Origin: DASSUW01 sp036257565
GTDB taxonomy: Bacteria > Actinomycetota > Thermoleophilia > Solirubrobacterales > Solirubrobacteraceae
DNA length: 64,000 nt
NCBI GenBank assembly: GCA_036257565.1
Contig: DATAFH010000063.1
Span: 1 to 64,000, forward strand
Direction: 5' to 3'
Both the position numbers and the translations under genes were made by a program. Shown piece by piece: positions 1 to 7,186 of the stretch. The notes under the pieces were generated by a model. The model had not been told where the DNA came from, ran no database searches, and saw nothing but the letters and a program-made list of their open reading frames with translations. Each line of letters starts with the position of its first letter. The first letter of the stretch is position 1.

Positions 1-58
1 ACTGGCCGCTACGGCGGTTGAGGAGGAGAGAGGGAGATCCTGGGGAGGATCGACCGAG

Positions 59-109
59 AGAAACACAAGAGCCCGGCTCAGGGGAGCGAGCCGGGCTCAA
101 GTGTTTCTT
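59..109. terminator. Long inverted repeat, probable terminator
   Basis: The arms 59-78 and 89-108 pair over about 20 bp with only two central mismatches around a 10-nt loop; the inner 10 bp (GAGCCCGGCT / AGCCGGGCTC) are perfect. The 3' arm ends in TTTCTT. Because it is symmetric it could end transcription from either side. Upstream, bases 1-21 read in frame 1 as TGRYGG followed by TGA, which could be the tail of a gene cut off by the window edge, but this is too short to support. Nothing recognisable was seen in 110-194 apart from a short palindrome, TGGGAATATCCCA at 144-156. Confidence 0.7.
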
Positions 110-194
110 GGAGGAGGGTGCGATGAGGGTACGTTCGTCGCGCTGGGAATATCCCAACCTTCTCTCAATGTGATCTAAACATTTCTCGCCCCGG

Positions 195-992
195 TCAGGC
201 GTCGTACCGGAAGAATCCGCGGCCAGCCTTGCGGCCCAGCGCTCCCTCGCCGATGAGCCGCTCGACGGTCTCCGGCACCTCGGCGCCGATCGTGCGCCCG
301 ATGGCGGCCGAGACATCGAGGCCGACGAGGTCGAGCAGGGCAAGCGGGCCCAGCGGGTGCCCGGCGCCGAGCCGCATGCAGGTGTCGATCGCCTCCGCCT
401 CGAGGCCGGTGCGCTCCATCAGCCGCACGGCCTCGAACAGGTAGGGGAAGAGCAGCCGGTTGACGACGAAGCCCGGCGTGTCCGGCACCTCGACGGCGGT
501 CTTCCCGAGCGCCGCGCACAACGCCCGCGCGCGCTCGCGGGTCGCCGCGTCCGCGGCGGCCGGGAAGGCCAGCTCGACGAGCTCCATCTTCGGCACCGGG
601 TTGAACACGTGCAGGCCGACGAAGCGGTCGGGCCGGCCGGACGCCGCGGCGAGCGCCTCCACGGACAGCGACGAGGTGGTGGTGGCCAGCAGCGTGTCCG
701 GAGGCAGGTCCGCGCCGAGCGTCGCGATCAGCTCGCTCTTGGCCTCCGGCGACTCGACGATCGCCTCGACCACGAAGCTCGCCTCCGCGAGGTCGGCGGG
801 GTCGCAGGTGACGCGCAGCGTGCCGTTCACGCGCGCGCCCGCCTTCTCGCACAGGGTGCGGATCCGCAGGTCGGCCCGGTCCGCCGAGCCGTCCGAGCGC
901 GCCCATACGACCACCGGGCCCCGCTCGGCGGCCACGGCCGCAAGCCCACAGGCGATGGCTCCGCTTCCGGCGATTCCCACTTTCTCGGTCAC
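195..992 (-). CDS. 3-hydroxyacyl-CoA dehydrogenase (HBD/PaaH type)
   Basis: NAD-dependent oxidation of 3-hydroxyacyl-CoA (or 3-hydroxybutyryl-CoA) in fatty-acid or aromatic-acid catabolism; cytosolic. The N-terminus is a Rossmann fold beginning VGIAGSGAIACGLA, followed by the family segment LHVFNPVPKMELVEL that carries the active-site His. The C-terminal dimerisation domain has GFVVNRLLFPYLFEA and HPLGPLALLDLVGLD. I place the start at GTG 992 (265 aa) because AGGAG lies 7 nt upstream; the frame stays open to a TTG at 1022, but that codon lies inside a palindromic operator. The gene is transcribed divergently from a thiolase that would act on its product, so the pair is likely co-regulated from the 90-bp gap. 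Family assignment is secure; chain-length preference cannot be read. Confidence 0.92.
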   Translation of the reverse strand: MTEKVGIAGSGAIACGLAAVAAERGPVVVWARSDGSADRADLRIRTLCEKAGARVNGTLRVTCDPADLAEASFVVEAIVESPEAKSELIATLGADLPPDTLLATTTSSLSVEALAAASGRPDRFVGLHVFNPVPKMELVELAFPAAADAATRERARALCAALGKTAVEVPDTPGFVVNRLLFPYLFEAVRLMERTGLEAEAIDTCMRLGAGHPLGPLALLDLVGLDVSAAIGRTIGAEVPETVERLIGEGALGRKAGRGFFRYDA

Positions 993-1005
993 GGCTGCGC
1001 TCCTG

Positions 1006-1023
1006 GTTGACTGGTCAGTCAAC
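1006..1023. promoter_or_regulatory. Palindromic operator, TetR-like
   Basis: GTTGACTG-GT-CAGTCAAC is an inverted repeat with 8-bp arms and a 2-bp centre, in the gap between the divergent dehydrogenase and thiolase genes. Its left half contains TTGACT, which could be a -35 box for the thiolase; TAGACT at 1028-1033 is a possible -10 box, although the 15-bp spacing is short. Compact palindromes like this are typical of TetR-family regulators of acyl-CoA genes in actinobacteria. No regulator gene is in the window, so the partner is unknown. Confidence 0.6.
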
Positions 1024-1081
1024 TGCGTAGACTACGCCCAGGCGCGCACCATCGCGCCGGTTCCCAACGGAGGCTCCCCGC

Positions 1082-2251
1082 ATGCACGGCAACGGTCGCG
1101 AAGTGGTCATCGTCGAGGCGGTCCGCACCCCGATCGGGCGCGGGCATCCCGAGAAGGGCATCTACCACGACACGCACCCGAACGACCTGCTCGGCCGCGT
1201 CTACACCGAGCTGATCGAGCGGGCCGGCATCCCCGCGGAGGCCGTCGAGGACGTGGTCTGCGGCTGCGTGCAGCAGTATGGGGAGCAGAGCTTCAACGTC
1301 GGCCGCAACGCCTGGCTGCAGGCAGGGCTGCCGATGGAGACGCCGGCCACGACCGTCGACCGCCAGTGCGGCTCCGCCCAGCAGGCGTACAACTTCGCCG
1401 CCGCGCTGATCGCTGCCGGCGTGCACGACGTCGTCATCGGCGGCGGCGTCGAGCACATGGGCCACATCCCGATGGGTGTCGGCTTCAAGTGGGTCGACGA
1501 AGTGGGCTCGCCGTGGCCGCCCGCGCTGCTCGAGCGCTACAACCTCGTACCGCAGGGCCTGTCGGCCGAGATGATCGCGGACCAGTGGGAGATCCCGCGA
1601 GCGGAGATGGACGAGCTGGCCCTGCGCTCGCACCAGCTGGCCGCCCGGGCCACCGAGGAGGGGCGATTCGAGCGGGAGACGATCCCGTTCGCTGTCAACG
1701 GCTCGACGTACGTGTCCGACCAGGGGATCCGGCCGGACACGAGCCTCGAGGCGCTCGCCGGCCTCAAGCCCGCGTTCAAGCCGGACGGCAAGGTCACGGC
1801 CGGCAACTCCTCCCAGATCTCCGACGGCGCGGCCGGCGTCCTGCTCATGAGCGCCGAGAAGGCGGCCGCGCTGGGCGTCACGCCGCGGGCGCGGATCGTC
1901 GACCAGACCACGGTCGGCGTCGACCCGGTGATGATGCTCACGGGCCCGATCCCCGCCACGCGCAAGCTGCTCGACCGCAACCGGATGGCGATGGACGACA
2001 TCGACCTGGTCGAGGTCAACGAGGCCTTCGCGCCGGTCGTGCTGGCGTGGCAGCGGGAGCTCGAGGCGGACATGGATCGCGTCAACGTCAACGGCGGCGC
2101 CATGGCGCTCGGCCACCCGCTCGGCTCAACCGGCGCGCGGCTGCTCACCACGCTGCTGCACGAGCTCGAGCGCTCCGACAAGGAGGTCGGGCTTGTGACG
2201 ATGTGCTGCGGCGGCGGGCTCGGGACCGGGACGCTGGTTCAGCGGACGTGA
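1082..2251 (+). CDS. Thiolase / acetyl-CoA acyltransferase
   Basis: Catalyses thiolytic cleavage of 3-ketoacyl-CoA to acetyl-CoA plus a shortened acyl-CoA, or the reverse condensation. The 389-aa protein has normal family length. The nucleophilic Cys96 is in VDRQCGSAQQAYNFA, the catalytic His345 in GGAMALGHPLGSTG, and the second catalytic Cys376 in MCCGGGLGTG. The ATG is preceded by a good GGAGG. It is divergent from a 3-hydroxyacyl-CoA dehydrogenase, with which it would perform the last two steps of a beta-oxidation cycle. The hydratase and acyl-CoA dehydrogenase are not nearby. Substrate range cannot be told from sequence alone. Confidence 0.95.
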   Translation: MHGNGREVVIVEAVRTPIGRGHPEKGIYHDTHPNDLLGRVYTELIERAGIPAEAVEDVVCGCVQQYGEQSFNVGRNAWLQAGLPMETPATTVDRQCGSAQQAYNFAAALIAAGVHDVVIGGGVEHMGHIPMGVGFKWVDEVGSPWPPALLERYNLVPQGLSAEMIADQWEIPRAEMDELALRSHQLAARATEEGRFERETIPFAVNGSTYVSDQGIRPDTSLEALAGLKPAFKPDGKVTAGNSSQISDGAAGVLLMSAEKAAALGVTPRARIVDQTTVGVDPVMMLTGPIPATRKLLDRNRMAMDDIDLVEVNEAFAPVVLAWQRELEADMDRVNVNGGAMALGHPLGSTGARLLTTLLHELERSDKEVGLVTMCCGGGLGTGTLVQRT

Positions 2252-2284
2252 TCGGGCGGCCGGATCCGAGATACGCCGCGCGCG

Positions 2285-2893
2285 ATGAGTGAGACGAGCA
2301 CCTATCTCCGCGAAGAGACCGCCGCCCGCGAGGTCTCCACCACCCAGCTGCTCGGCCAGGTGCTGTTCCTGGTCGCGATCGCGCTCGGCTTCTGCGCGCT
2401 GGGGACGCTGATCGGGCGGGACCTGTCGCTCGCCACCGCGCGCGTCTGCTCGTTCGCGGGCTTCGGAATGCTGCTCGTGTCCTCGTTCGCGGGGGAGCGC
2501 TTCCGCGTCGGCCCGTTCGCGATGGGGTGGCTGTTCGCGACCGCGCTGCTGATCGGGCTCGGGCTCGGGCCGGTGATCGCCTACTTCGCGAGCGTCGACG
2601 CCGACGCGCTGACGCAGGCGTTCGCCGGGACGGCAGCGACCGTGCTCGGCGCGGCCGCGCTCGGGTTCGAGCCGCGCACCCCGCCGCGCCCGCACGGCCC
2701 GCTCGCCTGGGAGACCGCCGTGCGCTCCGGCGGCTGCGTCGGCCTCACGACCCGCTCGGCGTCAGCAGGCACGACGCGCGGCGTCCGGCTCGTGCGCATC
2801 GAGCCGCCCGTCACGTTCCCGATCGTGCTTCTCCGGGCGCCCGACCTCAGTCCGGTCGCCGCGGCCTTCGCCGCGCTCGATCGCGCTTCCTAG
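2285..2893 (+). CDS. Chimeric ORF: truncated Bax-inhibitor-1-like N-terminus with foreign tail
   Basis: Residues 1 to about 128 carry hydrophobic helices arranged like the start of a Bax inhibitor-1/YccA family membrane protein (for example FCALGTLIGRDLS and GPVIAYFASVDADALTQAF). At about residue 129 (base 2670) the membrane character stops. The last 73 residues are soluble and resemble the end of a LysR-type effector domain (GLTTRSASAG, RLVRIEPPVTFPIVLLRAP, LSPVAAAFAALDR). BI-1 proteins normally continue with further helices, so this looks like a deletion fusion, and the product is probably non-functional or altered. The BI-1 part is reasonably clear to me; the LysR part is an impression from motif order. 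Confidence 0.55.
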   Translation: MSETSTYLREETAAREVSTTQLLGQVLFLVAIALGFCALGTLIGRDLSLATARVCSFAGFGMLLVSSFAGERFRVGPFAMGWLFATALLIGLGLGPVIAYFASVDADALTQAFAGTAATVLGAAALGFEPRTPPRPHGPLAWETAVRSGGCVGLTTRSASAGTTRGVRLVRIEPPVTFPIVLLRAPDLSPVAAAFAALDRAS

Positions 2894-2912
2894 CGCCTGC
2901 GATCCTGGGGGT

Positions 2913-3164
2913 GTGACGCTTCGCTCGTTCGTTCGCTACTGGCTCCCGGCGATCCTGGTCGTGGCCGGCATCGCGTCGCTGTTCGTCATCGACAGCTCGG
3001 ATCGCTTCGAGGCGTTCTCGATGCTCGTCGGCTCCGGCCTCAGCGTCGCGCTCCTCAACGTCCTCTTCCGGTACGGGTCCAAGGGCGACCGGGAGCGGAA
3101 GGCCGAGGACGACGCGCGCGAGTTCTACGCGCAGCACGGCCGGTGGCCGGACGAGACGCCCTAG
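2913..3164 (+). CDS. Small membrane protein, unknown function
   Basis: An 83-aa protein starting at GTG. Two hydrophobic stretches (roughly residues 8-26 and 36-51) are separated by a short DSSDRFEAFS loop and followed by a charged tail (GSKGDRERKAEDDAREF) ending in an HGRWPDETP motif. It looks like a two-helix inner-membrane protein with a cytosolic tail. I do not recognise a named family. The stop codon overlaps the stop of the convergent acetyltransferase gene in the shared tetranucleotide CTAG (3161-3164), so no room is left for a terminator between them. Confidence 0.65.
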   Translation: MTLRSFVRYWLPAILVVAGIASLFVIDSSDRFEAFSMLVGSGLSVALLNVLFRYGSKGDRERKAEDDAREFYAQHGRWPDETP

Positions 3165-3565
3165 GCGCGCCGCTCCAGCCACTTGCGCACGTCGTCGATC
3201 GGCTCGAAGCCGAACCGCTCATAGAGCGAGTGCGCGTCGTCGGTCAGCAGCACGAGCCGGGCGACGTCGCGCACGTCCGGGTGCTCGAGGATCGCGGACA
3301 CGAGCGCCTTGCCGATGCCGCGGCCGCGCGCGCCGGGCACGACGAAGAGGTCGGCGATGTAGCCGAAGGTGACGCTGTCGGTGATGACGCGCGCGTGACC
3401 GACCTGGCGATCGCCATCCTCGTACGCCCCGAAGCAGAGCGAGCGGTCGATGATCCGCTCGCCCCACTCGCGCGTGCGACCGCGCGCCCAGTAGCTCTCC
3501 TCGCTCAGGAAGCGGTGGATGAGGTCGCGGTCGAGCCGCGCCGGGTCGGTCGAGATGTCCAGCAC
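3161..3565 (-). CDS. GNAT-family N-acetyltransferase
   Basis: A 134-aa acetyl-CoA-dependent acyltransferase of the GNAT fold. The acetyl-CoA loop reads VVPGARGRGIGKALVSAIL, preceded by the beta strand FGYIADLFV and followed by the closing motif DDAHSLYERFGFEPI. I chose GTG at 3565, giving VLDISTDPARLD at the N-terminus, because the longer upstream frame is arginine-rich, low-complexity sequence typical of a non-coding frame in this genome. The sequence WARGRTREWGERIIDRSLCFG resembles a subgroup of uncharacterised small GNATs; the substrate is unknown. It is convergent with the upstream small membrane protein. Confidence 0.85.
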   Translation of the reverse strand: MLDISTDPARLDRDLIHRFLSEESYWARGRTREWGERIIDRSLCFGAYEDGDRQVGHARVITDSVTFGYIADLFVVPGARGRGIGKALVSAILEHPDVRDVARLVLLTDDAHSLYERFGFEPIDDVRKWLERRA

Positions 3566-3664
3566 GCGCCTAGCGTGGCACGCGCCTCCGCGGCGGGCGG
3601 ACGACGCGTGGCGGCGTGGGGCGCACCGGGACATGGCGATGCGGAGGAAGGATGGGGCGGCGAT

Positions 3665-3726
3665 GCATGGTCAACTCCTAGAGACGTGGACGGGCGGGCT
3701 TGAGGCACGTCAGCGATTGACCATGC
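3665..3726. repeat. Separated inverted repeat in an intergenic region
   Basis: GCATGGTCAA (3665-3674) and TTGACCATGC (3717-3726) are a perfect 10-bp inverted repeat separated by 42 bp. They lie in the 221-bp gap (3566-3786) between the start of the acetyltransferase gene and the end of the cupin gene. The spacing suits a pair of protein-binding half-sites better than an RNA hairpin. No gene is supported in this gap. Confidence 0.5.
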
Positions 3727-3786
3727 GGGGCATCTTGGCGCCGGGACGGGTCGGCGTCGATGCGGCTAGCCGTACGATCGGGCGCG

Positions 3787-4140
3787 CTAGTCGGCGGCGT
3801 AGGTCTCGCTGCCCATGAGGTGCACCGAGACGTACGGCACCTCGCCAACGACCCAGCTGTCGTGGCCGGGCGGGACGTAGAAGAACTCGCCCTCGCGCAT
3901 GACCCGCTCGGTTCCGTCGTCCATTCTCACGGCCGCCTGGCCGGCGAGCACGAGTCCGACGTGCTCCACCTGGCAGGAGCGCTCGCCGGTCGCCGCACCG
4001 ACGTGCTCCGACCACCTCCAGCCCGGCTCGTACGTGGCGCGACCCAGCGTCATGGGGCCGACGACGTAGACCTCGAAGCGCCCCTTCTCGAACGTGCGGG
4101 TCTCGGTCGGGCTGTCGAAGTCGATGAGCGTGAGGTCCAT
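3787..4140 (-). CDS. Cupin-domain protein
   Basis: A 117-aa single-domain cupin. The start ATG 4140 gives MDLTLIDFDSPTETRTFEKG. The conserved beta-barrel pieces are WRWSEHVGAA, CQVEHVGLVLAGQAAVRMDDG and GEFFYVPPGHDSWVVGE, with His residues placed to bind a metal. Small cupins of this kind act as dioxygenases, isomerases or ligand sensors, and the substrate cannot be told. It sits 4 bp downstream of the remains of a MscS channel gene on the same strand, so it may once have been the second gene of that unit. Confidence 0.85.
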   Translation of the reverse strand: MDLTLIDFDSPTETRTFEKGRFEVYVVGPMTLGRATYEPGWRWSEHVGAATGERSCQVEHVGLVLAGQAAVRMDDGTERVMREGEFFYVPPGHDSWVVGEVPYVSVHLMGSETYAAD

Positions 4141-4144
4141 GCCC

Positions 4145-4475
4145 TCAGTGTGTCCCACCCGCGTGCTCGGTGACCGGCCGCGCGATGAGCCGCGAGTTCG
4201 GGACGCGCACGCGGTCCCCGTCGCGGATCCTCGAGGACCGTGCAGGTGGCCTCGATCGCCGCCATACGGCCGCGCGGGCCGCCGACCGCGATCTCCTGGC
4301 CGACGGTCGACCACCCGCCGCACAGCGCCGCGACCAAAGGCCGACGAGCAGCAGCGCGAGGGCGCCGGCGACGCGCGGAAGGGCCGCCGAGCGAGTCGCC
4401 CGCACGGTCGAGCATGGAGGCGAGGATCACCGGCGCCCCTGACGAGGCGAGCTTCTTGACGCTGTTCTCAGCCAT
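4145..4475 (-). pseudogene. Decayed MscS-type mechanosensitive channel gene
   Basis: Reading leftward from ATG 4475 the peptide is MAENSVKKLASSGAPVILAS, then MLDRAGDSLGG. After a frame change it reads LPRVAGALALLLVGL, back in the first frame VGQEIAVGGPRGRMAAIEAT and CTVLED, and in the second frame again DGDRVRVPNSRLIARPVTEH before TGA at 4147-4145. The last two blocks match the MscS beta-domain pattern (a G-rich strand, IEATxTVLE, then DGxxVxVPNSxL). At least three frameshifts are needed, and the membrane helices between the first and second halves are missing. The gene is therefore a truncated pseudogene. Its intact relatives gate ion flow on osmotic downshock. Confidence 0.75.
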
Positions 4476-4589
4476 GAGCGTCGGGGATTCGGTGGAGACC
4501 GGACTCGACTCATTCTTCGGCTTCCGACCCAAGCTGCTGCGCTTTCTGATCCCTAGGACCGAACCCACAACCACAGGAGGCATCACAGA

Positions 4590-5369
4590 ATGGCTTCGAC
4601 TCATCAGGACGTCCTCGCGCTTCGCGGCCAGGAGCTTTATGGCAGCGACGGCGAGAAGCTCGGCACGATCGAGGAGATCTACCTCGACACCGAGAGCAAC
4701 GAGCCCGCGTGGGCGCTGATCACCACCGGACTGTTCGCCACCAAGCAGTCGTTCGTGCCGCTCGGCGGGATGGGTCAGCGGGGCGAGAACGCGACCGTGC
4801 CCTATGACAAGGAGACGGTCAAGGACGCCCCGAAGGTCGATCCGGACGGGCGCCTCTCCGAGCGCGAGGAGGAGGAGCTCTACCGCCACTACGGTCGTGA
4901 CTACGGCACGAGCGACACCACCGGCTGGACCGGCTCCGATCGCGACGACGACGTGCGCGACCCGAACGCGGTCGGCCATGACGTCAGCGGCCCGACCACC
5001 GACGACGCGACGACGCGCTCGGAGGAGGAGCTGCACGTCGGCAAGACCGAGCGCGAGGCAGGCCGCGTGCGGCTGCGCAAGTACGTCGTCGAGGACGAGG
5101 TCACGCAGACCGTGCCCGTCCGCCGCGAGGAGGTGCGGGTCGAGCGCGAGCCGATCACCGACGCCAACGTGGGCGACGCCACGGACGGCCCGGCGATCTC
5201 CGAGGAGGAGCACGAGGTCGTGCTCCACGAGGAGGAGCCGGTGAGCGAGAAGCACGCCGTGCCCAAGGAGCGGGTCCGGCTCGACAAGGACGTCCACACC
5301 GAGGAGCGCCAGGTGTCCGACACGGTCCGCAAGGAAGCGATCGACGTCGACGACGACGCCCGCCGCTAG
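4590..5369 (+). CDS. PRC-barrel and DUF2382 (YsnF/AvaK-type) stress protein
   Basis: A 259-aa soluble protein. Residues about 5-75 form a PRC barrel (LRGQELYGSDGEKLGTIEEI and YLDTESNEPAWALITTGLF). A charged linker follows, and residues about 150-259 form the DUF2382 domain, with the repeated pattern RLRKYVVEDEVTQTVPVRRE, VRVEREPITDANVGD and RVRLDKDVHTEERQVSDTVR. Proteins with this architecture are commonly stress-induced in bacteria. Their biochemical role is unknown. GGAGG lies upstream of the ATG. A strong hairpin at 5384-5407 follows the stop. The composition is very acidic, unlike its neighbours. Confidence 0.88.
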   Translation: MASTHQDVLALRGQELYGSDGEKLGTIEEIYLDTESNEPAWALITTGLFATKQSFVPLGGMGQRGENATVPYDKETVKDAPKVDPDGRLSEREEEELYRHYGRDYGTSDTTGWTGSDRDDDVRDPNAVGHDVSGPTTDDATTRSEEELHVGKTEREAGRVRLRKYVVEDEVTQTVPVRREEVRVEREPITDANVGDATDGPAISEEEHEVVLHEEEPVSEKHAVPKERVRLDKDVHTEERQVSDTVRKEAIDVDDDARR

Positions 5370-5383
5370 ACCGCGCGACACGG

Positions 5384-5407
5384 GGGGCGGGCGTTCGCGC
5401 CCGCCCC
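5384..5407. terminator. Bidirectional GC hairpin with TTCG loop
   Basis: A perfect 10-bp stem, GGGGCGGGCG / CGCCCGCCCC, closes on a TTCG tetraloop. It lies between the convergent stops at 5369 and 5435. No long T tract follows, which is common in GC-rich actinobacterial terminators. Confidence 0.8.
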
Positions 5408-5434
5408 TGTCGGCGGCGCAGCTCGATTGACCGG

Positions 5435-5740
5435 CTAGTGGCCCTCGCCCTCGTCGGGCGGCGCCACGGAGAGGTCGACGCTCGGCAGGGGGCGCATGCC
5501 GTCCTGGTAGCCCTCGCCGCGCACCTCGCCGGCGTAGGCCAGCAGCTCGAGCCGGCGGATCTCCTGCTCGCCCATGAGGCGCGCGGGGTCGTCGGGCGGG
5601 AGGCCATCGACCAGCCGCCGGATCCGGCTGCGGATCTGCAGCGCGAAGTGCGGCGTCGAGCTGCCCATGAGCTGCCGCACGTCGTCCACGGTGACCTGGC
5701 GGTCGCCCCGCAGGCGTTCGGGCTGCTCGGCTTGGGCCAT
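5435..5740 (-). CDS. Conserved hypothetical protein
   Basis: A 101-aa protein starting MAQAEQPERLRGDRQVTVDD. The body (VRQLMGSSTPHFALQIRSRI and DDPARLMGEQEIRRLELLAY) is helical and amphipathic without membrane segments, and the C-terminus is acidic (SVAPPDEGEGH). I do not recognise a family. The ATG is only 4 nt from the stop of the upstream lipoprotein gene and its GGAGG lies inside that gene's last codons, so translation is probably coupled. A function linked to the lipoprotein is possible but unproven. Confidence 0.7.
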   Translation of the reverse strand: MAQAEQPERLRGDRQVTVDDVRQLMGSSTPHFALQIRSRIRRLVDGLPPDDPARLMGEQEIRRLELLAYAGEVRGEGYQDGMRPLPSVDLSVAPPDEGEGH

Positions 5741-5744
5741 CTCG

Positions 5745-6938
5745 TCAGTCGCCTCCGGTGTCGACGGGCTGGATCTCCAGCAGGGCGTCGATGCGCGACT
5801 GCACGTCCGCGGTGATGGCGGACTCGTCACCCATGAGCCAGCCGTGATTGTAAACGCCGCGCACGGGGTCCTGTTCGAAGCCCGGCTGGATGTCGAGCAG
5901 GTAGTCCTGCAGTGCCGGAGGCAGCGTCCCGGGCTCGGTGAGGAGCAGCAGCGGCCCGTACTTGCCCGACCCCGACAGCGCCGCGCCGGCCGCGGCGTCG
6001 AGCGTGCGGGAGACGTTTGCGAACACCAGCCCGTGGCCGGGGTCGACGACGTTCCAGCCGAAGCGCGGGTCCGAGTAGCGGGCGAAGGCGATCGCGTTCG
6101 TCACGGGGTCCGGGCCGGCGATCCGCCGCGCGGTCCCGAGCCGCTTGAGCTGGTTCAGCACCGTCTCCGAGATCGCGTCCTCCGGCCCGAGCACGTAGAT
6201 CCGCGGGCGCTTGCCGCGCGAGGTGATCGCCGCGCGCGTTTCCGGCGGCAGCGTGTCGCGCGGCGTCCACAGCACGGGGTGGCCCGACTTGGCGGCCCAA
6301 CTGGCGGCCGGCATCGCGAACTCCGGCTTGTCCGCGGGGGCCACGAGCACCGTGTCCGTCGGGTCGCCGGCGGCGGACGTCTGCAGGCGGTCGATTGCCT
6401 GGGCGAGCGACGACGGGCTGGAGCCCTTTACCTCGTTGACCTTCCGGTTGTCGGGCCGCGCGGCCTCGCCGACGCGGATCACCTGCGCGCCGTCGATCTG
6501 GTCGGCGCCTGATGGGGCGAGCTCCTCGAGCGCCTCGGCGCTGGCGGCCGGCAGCTCACCGCCGTCCGAGAACAGCAGCGGCGCCCGCAGCGGCGGCGCC
6601 ATCAGCTGGGCGGCCGAGATCGCCGCGCGCCAGTCGCCCTGCTCGACGATCACGACCGCGCGCGGGCTGCTCTCGTCGGTGCGCGCGGGGTACACCGCGC
6701 GGGCGACGCCGGCCGCGTCCGCGATCGGGTCGCCGCCGCCCACGCGCGTCGTGTTCTTCGTCGCGAACACGGGGAAGCCGAGCGCCGGGGCGTCGTCGGC
6801 CTGCTCCTGGTCGCCGCTCGCGCCGAGCACGGGCTGGTCGCCGCCGCGATCGCTCCCGCCGCCGTTCGAGCTGTCCCCGCCCCCGCCGCAGCCGACGAAG
6901 ACGGCCAGCAGGAGTACCCACGCCAAGTGTCGAAGCAC
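5745..6938 (-). CDS. Secreted lipoprotein with cell-wall-binding (CWB2-like) repeats
   Basis: A 397-aa protein. The signal peptide ends in the lipobox VGCG (Cys17), followed by a Gly/Ser-rich tether of about 25 residues. The rest contains repeated Rossmann-like units of the type seen in CWB2 proteins: TTRVGGGDPIADAAGVARAV, RAVVIVEQGDWRAAISAAQL, DTVLVAPADKPEFAMPAASW, PRIYVLGPEDAISETVLNQL. These domains hold proteins to the wall in Gram-positive bacteria. No catalytic domain is visible. It is likely anchored by the window's own Lgt and forms an operon with the small gene downstream. A TTGAAC box and a GGGTAG element lie upstream near 6960-7005. Confidence 0.75.
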   Translation of the reverse strand: MLRHLAWVLLLAVFVGCGGGGDSSNGGGSDRGGDQPVLGASGDQEQADDAPALGFPVFATKNTTRVGGGDPIADAAGVARAVYPARTDESSPRAVVIVEQGDWRAAISAAQLMAPPLRAPLLFSDGGELPAASAEALEELAPSGADQIDGAQVIRVGEAARPDNRKVNEVKGSSPSSLAQAIDRLQTSAAGDPTDTVLVAPADKPEFAMPAASWAAKSGHPVLWTPRDTLPPETRAAITSRGKRPRIYVLGPEDAISETVLNQLKRLGTARRIAGPDPVTNAIAFARYSDPRFGWNVVDPGHGLVFANVSRTLDAAAGAALSGSGKYGPLLLLTEPGTLPPALQDYLLDIQPGFEQDPVRGVYNHGWLMGDESAITADVQSRIDALLEIQPVDTGGD

Positions 6939-7039
6939 TGGGATAAAAGCTAGCCGCTACCCTGCCGCGCCGGCCGCGTTCAAGCTCCAGGAGAGCGCTG
7001 CCGACTACCCACGAGACATAAAACGGCGGCATCGTGTAC

Positions 7040-7178
7040 CGTGCCGCGCCAAGCCGAGCCCTCGTGTAGGAAGCGCGAGGGGCGGGGGACCCAAAGCAGT
7101 TGGGGCGAGTCACGTCCAGAGCGACGTGAGGCGCAGGCTCTTTCAGCGCCAGCCCGTCAGCTAACCCCGCAGGCCGAC
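7040..7178 (+). promoter_or_regulatory. ydaO/yuaA-type cyclic-di-AMP riboswitch
   Basis: The leader holds the signature elements of the ydaO class in order: AAGCCGAGC (7051-7059), a helix closing on GCGGGGGACCCAA (7082-7094), TTGGGGCGAGT (7100-7110), then GCCAGCCCGTCAGCTAACCC (7148-7167) before AGGCCGAC. This class binds cyclic di-AMP and in actinobacteria usually turns off genes for wall hydrolases, which fits the NlpC/P60 gene just downstream. Edges are approximate because I did not fold it. Confidence 0.88.
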
Positions 7179-7186
7179 GAAAGAGG

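Noticed and set aside
993..1022. TTG 1022 as the start of the 3-hydroxyacyl-CoA dehydrogenase
   Set aside because: The codon is inside the palindromic operator; GTG 992 has a proper AGGAG at the right distance and fits the usual N-terminus.
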